Part shown: piece by piece, positions 31,345 to 35,952 of the stretch | Layout of the letters: the number at the start of each line of letters is the position of its first letter | Numbering within the stretch: the stretch's first letter is position 1 | From: an uncultured Nitrosomonadales bacterium | Lineage (GTDB): Bacteria > Pseudomonadota > Gammaproteobacteria > Burkholderiales > Gallionellaceae | Direction of reading: 5' to 3' | Length of the DNA stretch: 35,952 bases | NCBI GenBank assembly: GCA_903878125.1 | Contig: CAIRGS010000276.1 | Coordinates: 1 to 35,952 of the forward strand | Program-made: the position numbers and the translations under genes | The notes under the pieces: generated by a model | What the model saw: the letters and a program-made list of their open reading frames with translations, nothing else | Database searches by the model: none | What the model was told of the DNA's origin: nothing

Positions 31345-32754
31345 TTAACGCTCATACGCCAATTCGTGTGGCATACGTCCGGCTGGAATTACAGTACCTT
31401 CACGCGCAGTCATCCACATGTTATATAACCAAATAAGGGTTGAAGAAAACACCATAGTCCCGCCCAACCAACGTGCGATCATATAAGGATGCTCAGCGAT
31501 CACGACATCAATGTATGGAACTTCATATATTTTACCAGCACCCTGAATTAGGCCGGCAATCGTCATTGATATCCAGTAAGTACTAAACCCAATCAACAGC
31601 AACCAGAAATGCAGGTTTCCTAAAGTCAGCGAGTACAGCTTGCGCTTCATCAGTGTTTGCAAACCCAAGTACACGGCAGCCGCCTCAAGAAACGTCGAGA
31701 ACCCTAGCAACGCAAGATGCGCATGCGCCACCATCCAACCTGTACCATGAATGTACCAGTTGATTGAGCGTGTTTGCTGGAAGCCACCCTGCATATTGAG
31801 CGGGATCGCCAGCAATACACCAACTACGGTAAAGCGTACTTCAAGGTTTTCGACAAACATGTTCCACTTACCCTGCATGGTCAAAAGTATGTTCGACACG
31901 AAGGCAATAGCCGGGACCAGAATCAATACCCCTTCCACTGAAGCGAATGACTTTAGCCACTCAGGCAAAGGAGCCGACATCAAATGGTGCGCAGCCGGAG
32001 TAGAATAAAAAACGACGATTGACCAAAAATGCAAGTGGCCTATTCGATGGGAATACAACGGATTACCTGTCACCTTTGGAATAACGTAATAGGCGATAGC
32101 TGCAGCTACTGGAGTAATCCACAGCCCAAGAACGTTATGCGCAAACCACCAAGTCATGTAAGCTTCTGTCAGACCAGTAAGGTGGAAGTACTCTGGTAGA
32201 TTTCCCACCAAAAATACGATGATCAACATAAAAGTTGCGGCTGCAAAAAACCAGTTGGTAGTATAAATACCTTGAGTACGGCGCTTTATTATGGTCATCC
32301 ATACATTAACTGCCAATGGAATGCTTATAAATGCAGCTACAGCAAGATCCAGCGGCCACGGGAAATCAGAATATTCACGCCCGGAAGTCACCCCCATCCA
32401 CAATAGAGACAGGCCCAAAAGCAGGGAAATATTCCACATCATGCAATTCCACAAACCAAGCTTCTCTGACCACAGCCTGGTGTTCCCCAGTATCGGAGTG
32501 ATATACATCATGGCCATTGCAAACGCCATCGAAATCCAGCCAAAAATTACCGCCAGCACATGCACCTGACGCATGTGGCCGAAAGCAAACATTTCCGTCC
32601 CGGTTACAAAATCAGGGAAAGCAAGCTTAGCCGCGTTGAATGACCCCAACCCAGTTCCGATCACGAACCACATTATGGCCGAAAAACCAAAGAAAATCGC
32701 CGCCGAACCGACCGGGATAGCCTCATTTTTACCGAATAAATACTTAAGAATCAT
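31345..32754 (-). CDS. CcoN-like (C-family) heme-copper oxidase subunit I
   Basis: FGHMRQVHVLAVIFGW; WWFAHNVLGLWITP; LHFWSIVVFYSTPAAHHLMSAPLPEW; INWYIHGTGWMVAHAHLALLGF. ATG at 32754 (RBS aaggagatgcagc) preferred over the ORF-track start. Confidence 0.9.
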   Translation of the reverse strand: MILKYLFGKNEAIPVGSAAIFFGFSAIMWFVIGTGLGSFNAAKLAFPDFVTGTEMFAFGHMRQVHVLAVIFGWISMAFAMAMMYITPILGNTRLWSEKLGLWNCMMWNISLLLGLSLLWMGVTSGREYSDFPWPLDLAVAAFISIPLAVNVWMTIIKRRTQGIYTTNWFFAAATFMLIIVFLVGNLPEYFHLTGLTEAYMTWWFAHNVLGLWITPVAAAIAYYVIPKVTGNPLYSHRIGHLHFWSIVVFYSTPAAHHLMSAPLPEWLKSFASVEGVLILVPAIAFVSNILLTMQGKWNMFVENLEVRFTVVGVLLAIPLNMQGGFQQTRSINWYIHGTGWMVAHAHLALLGFSTFLEAAAVYLGLQTLMKRKLYSLTLGNLHFWLLLIGFSTYWISMTIAGLIQGAGKIYEVPYIDVVIAEHPYMIARWLGGTMVFSSTLIWLYNMWMTAREGTVIPAGRMPHELAYER

Positions 32755-32832
32755 GCTGCATCTCCTTGTTTTAGCTCTTGGCAGACTTATTGGCTGCCGC
32801 AACTAGCGTTAATCCCACTATAATTTTAGGTA

Positions 32833-33036
32833 TTATTTTTTTGGCGTTTTATGATGCGCGACTGAAGACATCTCTTCTTTAATTATGTCGCCTAGCGTAC
32901 CGCCGATTGTCCCGCCCAATGTATCAGTACCATCCGGCAAATGAACTTTTTCGTGCGGCATTAAAACATACCATGATAACCACATACTAGAAAATGCCAA
33001 GAGCATACAGAACGTACCCGCAAATATTACAAGCAT
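32833..33036 (-). CDS. Small membrane protein of oxidase cluster (67 aa)
   Basis: One TM plus GTDTLGGTIGGTLGDIIKEE; very strong RBS (aaaggaggggaaacATG). Confidence 0.6.
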   Translation of the reverse strand: MLVIFAGTFCMLLAFSSMWLSWYVLMPHEKVHLPDGTDTLGGTIGGTLGDIIKEEMSSVAHHKTPKK

Positions 33037-33098
33037 GTTTCCCCTCCTTTATTTAAGGTCGTCAGATTTTAAAGTTTTAACACAGGCGAACCCATTAT

Positions 33099-33380
33099 TT
33101 AAGCATGACGCCCATTTTCAATCGTATCATGTCGCTTTAGCGCGAGTGCCAGCATTATTGTAAACACAAAGCCAAACGCAAGCATCCAGAAGCTCATAAA
33201 ACCATTAAATGTTGTTGGAATATATGAACCAGAACCTACTCCGCCCCAATCTTCAAATCCTGCACGTCCCATCCAACACATAAGAGCAGCTCCAAAAACG
33301 CTACCATTACCCATACCTGTTACAAATCCCGCAACGATAATAATCCAAAATGACCTAGATGGTATTGATTGTCTTTGCAT
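33099..33380 (-). CDS. Small membrane protein, first gene of oxidase cluster (93 aa)
   Basis: Two hydrophobic segments (SFWIIIVAGFVTGMGNGSVFGAALMCWM; FNGFMSFWMLAFGFVFTIMLALAL); G-rich RBS. Confidence 0.6.
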   Translation of the reverse strand: MQRQSIPSRSFWIIIVAGFVTGMGNGSVFGAALMCWMGRAGFEDWGGVGSGSYIPTTFNGFMSFWMLAFGFVFTIMLALALKRHDTIENGRHA

Positions 33381-33528
33381 TTTTAATTCCCCCCCGGTTT
33401 TATCTAAAATATTTAGATTTATATTGCAAATTTTTTAAGCGGAACTCGGATGTTTTCAAGCAAATTTACTCTGCAACCGAATTCCTTCTGGCAAAATGTA
33501 TTGTTCGATACCAGTAATTACTAAAATT

Positions 33529-33554
33529 CAGTGATATAAAAATGCAGTGATATA
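33529..33554. repeat. Direct repeat CAGTGATATA x2 (16-bp period) in divergent promoter region
   Basis: cagtgatata-aaaatg-cagtgatata at 33529-33538 and 33545-33554, between the divergent 93-aa and PMT-like genes. Confidence 0.5.
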
Positions 33555-33617
33555 ATAAAACCCTACGCTTAACCTTGTCAAGGCATAGTGCACTTAAACC
33601 AAACAATAATATTGATT

Positions 33618-35084
33618 ATGAACATTAATACCTTTCTGTCGCGTATCCCTCTTCGCTATTGGGGATATCTTTCATTGTCATTATGGGGTGGAGTTATCCT
33701 TTTTTTGTTACGCCCAGACCTTTACAATTTAGATGAGGGGGCTGCCAAATCCCTTTTGTTGGTTTGGTCAATAGCTGATGAGGTGGCAGCCTCAGTTGTA
33801 ACTTTTGGCGCACCTGATTTACGCGCATTGTTGTTTTTACCTGTGGCATTTCTTTGGACGGGCAATGTATTTGCAGCCAAAATTTTCACTGCTTTTTTGG
33901 TTGCCTCTTCTATCTGGTTACTGTACTTATGGAACCGACACAACGTCAATGCTGAAAGTGCATTAGTTGCCAGTGGGTTGTTGATCGTCTCTCCGTTAAT
34001 ATTGGAACAAATTGATACTCTTTCTCCCGGCATTTACTTGTTGCCGGCATTTACATTAGGCGCATGGTTGAATGCTGAGTATCGCGCAAATCCTCGCCCG
34101 GGTGGCGGTTGGTATTTTTCTCAATTACTCGTCAGCGCCTTCAGCGTAAGCTTGCATCCTATTGGCTTGGCTTATCCGTTGGCGTTGCTTTGGTCATGGT
34201 ACAAAGATCCGCTGGATCAAAAACAGCAAAAATATTTTTTTATCGGTATAAGTTTTATTGTTCTCTTTACCTTGCTCATGTTAAGGGGTTGGAGTTACGT
34301 CGAATGGTTCCAAAATCCTATTAAAAGTCTCGCAATTGCTATACTCGGATCATCTTTGAGCGGTGAAATATCTGCTGTCCGCTGGATAGTTGGAGGGAGT
34401 ATGCTTGTGGGGCTTGCAATCGTCATGCTTAAGCAATACCGCAATCTATGGTCGGACTTTACAGGGCGCACCTTACTTATTGGCATGACGCTGGGTGTTG
34501 CAACTAGTGATTCGGCATGGGGCATAATTGTGTTATGCCTTATTTTGTTTTTTGGAGTTCCGTTGTTATTACAGTTGCATCATGACCGCGCAGGCAACGG
34601 GTTTTTCCAGCAACGGGGCCTAATGATGCTTTTTATTATTATTCTTTCCTCAGTATTTATGCGGGCTGATAAAAGCCACTACGAAACTCGACAGTCTGGA
34701 TTTCTATCTGAGGAAGATCAATTAATTCACTTTCTTGTTGAAGAGGCTGATAATGCCCGGAAAATTGCTGAAGAAGGCAAAGGTGGAAGAAATCCTGTTC
34801 CTTTACGTGTAGCCAGTCAATGGCCAAGCCGTACCATGATCGCATGTAAATGCGATACCTTACCGTTACCCCCTGCAGCAAAAGATCCGCAGGCTCAGCT
34901 CGCCATGCTGCACAGCATTTCCCACTTATTATTCAATCCGCGGCATGCCAACAATGCAGCGCTAGCACGGAACCTATCTACTCTTGGTGGAGGGGTCGTT
35001 GAAACTATCGCGTTACAGCCCGGTGGGGTGCTTTTGCATTTCAAAAATGTTAATGCACCAGCCAACCTAAAGAACGGTAAATAA
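33618..35084 (+). CDS. Polytopic membrane protein, PMT/ArnT-like glycosyltransferase family (tentative)
   Basis: Early acidic loop RPDLYNLDEGAAKSLL, many TM helices, soluble C-terminal domain. ATG at 33618 preferred. Confidence 0.45.
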   Translation: MNINTFLSRIPLRYWGYLSLSLWGGVILFLLRPDLYNLDEGAAKSLLLVWSIADEVAASVVTFGAPDLRALLFLPVAFLWTGNVFAAKIFTAFLVASSIWLLYLWNRHNVNAESALVASGLLIVSPLILEQIDTLSPGIYLLPAFTLGAWLNAEYRANPRPGGGWYFSQLLVSAFSVSLHPIGLAYPLALLWSWYKDPLDQKQQKYFFIGISFIVLFTLLMLRGWSYVEWFQNPIKSLAIAILGSSLSGEISAVRWIVGGSMLVGLAIVMLKQYRNLWSDFTGRTLLIGMTLGVATSDSAWGIIVLCLILFFGVPLLLQLHHDRAGNGFFQQRGLMMLFIIILSSVFMRADKSHYETRQSGFLSEEDQLIHFLVEEADNARKIAEEGKGGRNPVPLRVASQWPSRTMIACKCDTLPLPPAAKDPQAQLAMLHSISHLLFNPRHANNAALARNLSTLGGGVVETIALQPGGVLLHFKNVNAPANLKNGK

Positions 35085-35198
35085 GTTATCAGTGAATTGC
35101 GTAAATAATCCTCCGACGACCCTACTATATTTATAGTTAAAGGTTAGCCGGATTTAGACCGCTCATGTCCCAATTGGTGGCAGATTTAATTTAATGAT

Positions 35199-35408
35199 AT
35201 GAATAAGCTCATACAAGAAATTATAATTTATTTAATTGTGGCTCTTAGCTCTCTGTTCATCATGAGCTATGCTGTGCATATGCTAGTTGGTGGCTTAGTT
35301 AGCAAGGAAACTGAAAGTTTGCTGATTATAGTCACTTGTATCGTTGGTATGGTGGCGATAGGATTTATGGTTTGGGATGTAACCCGACGCCGCAAGAGCA
35401 TTAAATAG
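35199..35408 (+). CDS. Small two-TM membrane protein (69 aa)
   Basis: MNKLIQEIIIYLIVALSSLFIMSYAVHMLVGGLV...LLIIVTCIVGMVAIGFMVWDVTRRRK. Confidence 0.5.
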   Translation: MNKLIQEIIIYLIVALSSLFIMSYAVHMLVGGLVSKETESLLIIVTCIVGMVAIGFMVWDVTRRRKSIK

Positions 35409-35434
35409 TGACCTCTTGCATCGCTTTAAAATTT

Positions 35435-35821
35435 CTAGGGTTCTACAAGTAGGGCACCTGTAAAAATGACTAAAGCACGTATCAGCAACACCGCCTTACC
35501 TTGCGCACGGTGATCAATGCGCACGCTGTTATCACAACGCAGCATGCGCAGCGCGGTCTTAACTTGCATTACATATAACGCATACATCATCACAAGCATC
35601 ATGAAATGTATCCATACTAGAAATGAAGTCAATTCGCTCTCTACAATCAAACGCCGATACCAGTCCTTATAAAGATAGAGATAAACCGGCATCCCCAAAT
35701 CAAACAAGATTACAGAAATCATGACCAGCACATGAAACGTGCGTTTATTAGCATATCGAAACGCAGCTAACATTAACGCATAGGTCGCCAATGCGACCCA
35801 CACTGTACCAGTTGTTAGCAT
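35435..35821 (-). CDS. Small polytopic membrane protein (128 aa), possibly DUF420-like
   Basis: Four hydrophobic segments with His in or near TMs (RTFHVLVMISVILFDLGMPVYLYL; FLVWIHFMMLVMMYAL; DHRAQGKAVLLIRALVIFTGALL). Confidence 0.5.
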   Translation of the reverse strand: MLTTGTVWVALATYALMLAAFRYANKRTFHVLVMISVILFDLGMPVYLYLYKDWYRRLIVESELTSFLVWIHFMMLVMMYALYVMQVKTALRMLRCDNSVRIDHRAQGKAVLLIRALVIFTGALLVEP

Positions 35822-35952
35822 ATTTTCTGTCCACGCACCTTTTTACATTCTCCATTGTTTTTTTGGACGGCAATATCTGCTAGATACTCCATAACCATTT
35901 ACTCACTTCACTTTGGTCTATTTTTAACTTTGATTACCCATTAGAGCAGCAT

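Noticed and set aside
31345-32754. CcoN-like protein as a nitric oxide reductase (NorB)
   Set aside because: The cbb3 cross-link Tyr is retained at the aligned position and the NOR-specific FeB glutamates are not seen; O2 reductase is more parsimonious despite a partly NOR-like helix.
33389-33395. C7/G7 homopolymer in the RBS of the 93-aa gene as a phase-variation tract
   Set aside because: Only 7 nt and plausibly just a G-rich Shine-Dalgarno; a similar C7 at about 20013 suggests chance. No evidence for slippage.
1-35952. CRISPR arrays, tRNA/rRNA genes, IS elements, integrases
   Set aside because: No regularly spaced repeats, cloverleaf-like segments, transposase or integrase ORFs were recognised on reading.

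Overview
The window has two parts. (A) About 0.25-19.2 kb, + strand: a complete, canonical betaproteobacterial-type division and cell-wall (dcw) cluster, mraZ-rsmH-ftsL-ftsI-murE-murF-mraY-murD-ftsW-murG-murC-murB-ddl-ftsQ-ftsA-ftsZ-lpxC. It is tightly overlapping and preceded by a clear GTGGG triple repeat that looks like a MraZ operator. (B) About 20.2-33.4 kb: an accessory respiratory locus, mostly on the - strand. It encodes a divergent cbb3-like (C-family) heme-copper oxidase. Components are a CcoN-like subunit I, a CcoO-like monoheme cytochrome c with a long insert, a heme-less CcoP-N-terminus-like protein, a separate membrane-anchored monoheme cytochrome c, CcoS-like, CcoG-like and CcoH-like (lipoprotein) accessory proteins, a membrane-anchored SUMF1/FGE-fold protein lacking the FGE catalytic cysteines, many small uncharacterised membrane proteins (including 36-aa and 44-aa ORFs missed by the ORF track), and an MFS-spermidine-synthase-like fusion. 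Convergent to it is a 172-aa stand-alone protein resembling the C-terminal half of CcoN. By eye, the CcoN-like protein keeps the metal ligands and the cross-link Tyr of O2-reducing cbb3 enzymes. It appears to have lost several K-pathway-type residues (S240->G, Y317->A, E323->Q in P. stutzeri numbering recalled from memory). This locus is the best candidate for an undescribed system. (C) 33.6-35.8 kb: a PMT/ArnT-like membrane protein and two small membrane proteins. No tRNA, rRNA, CRISPR array or transposon was recognised. The host is plausibly a Gallionellales/Nitrosomonadales-type betaproteobacterium (inference only). All family calls were made by eye from the translations; no database search was run.
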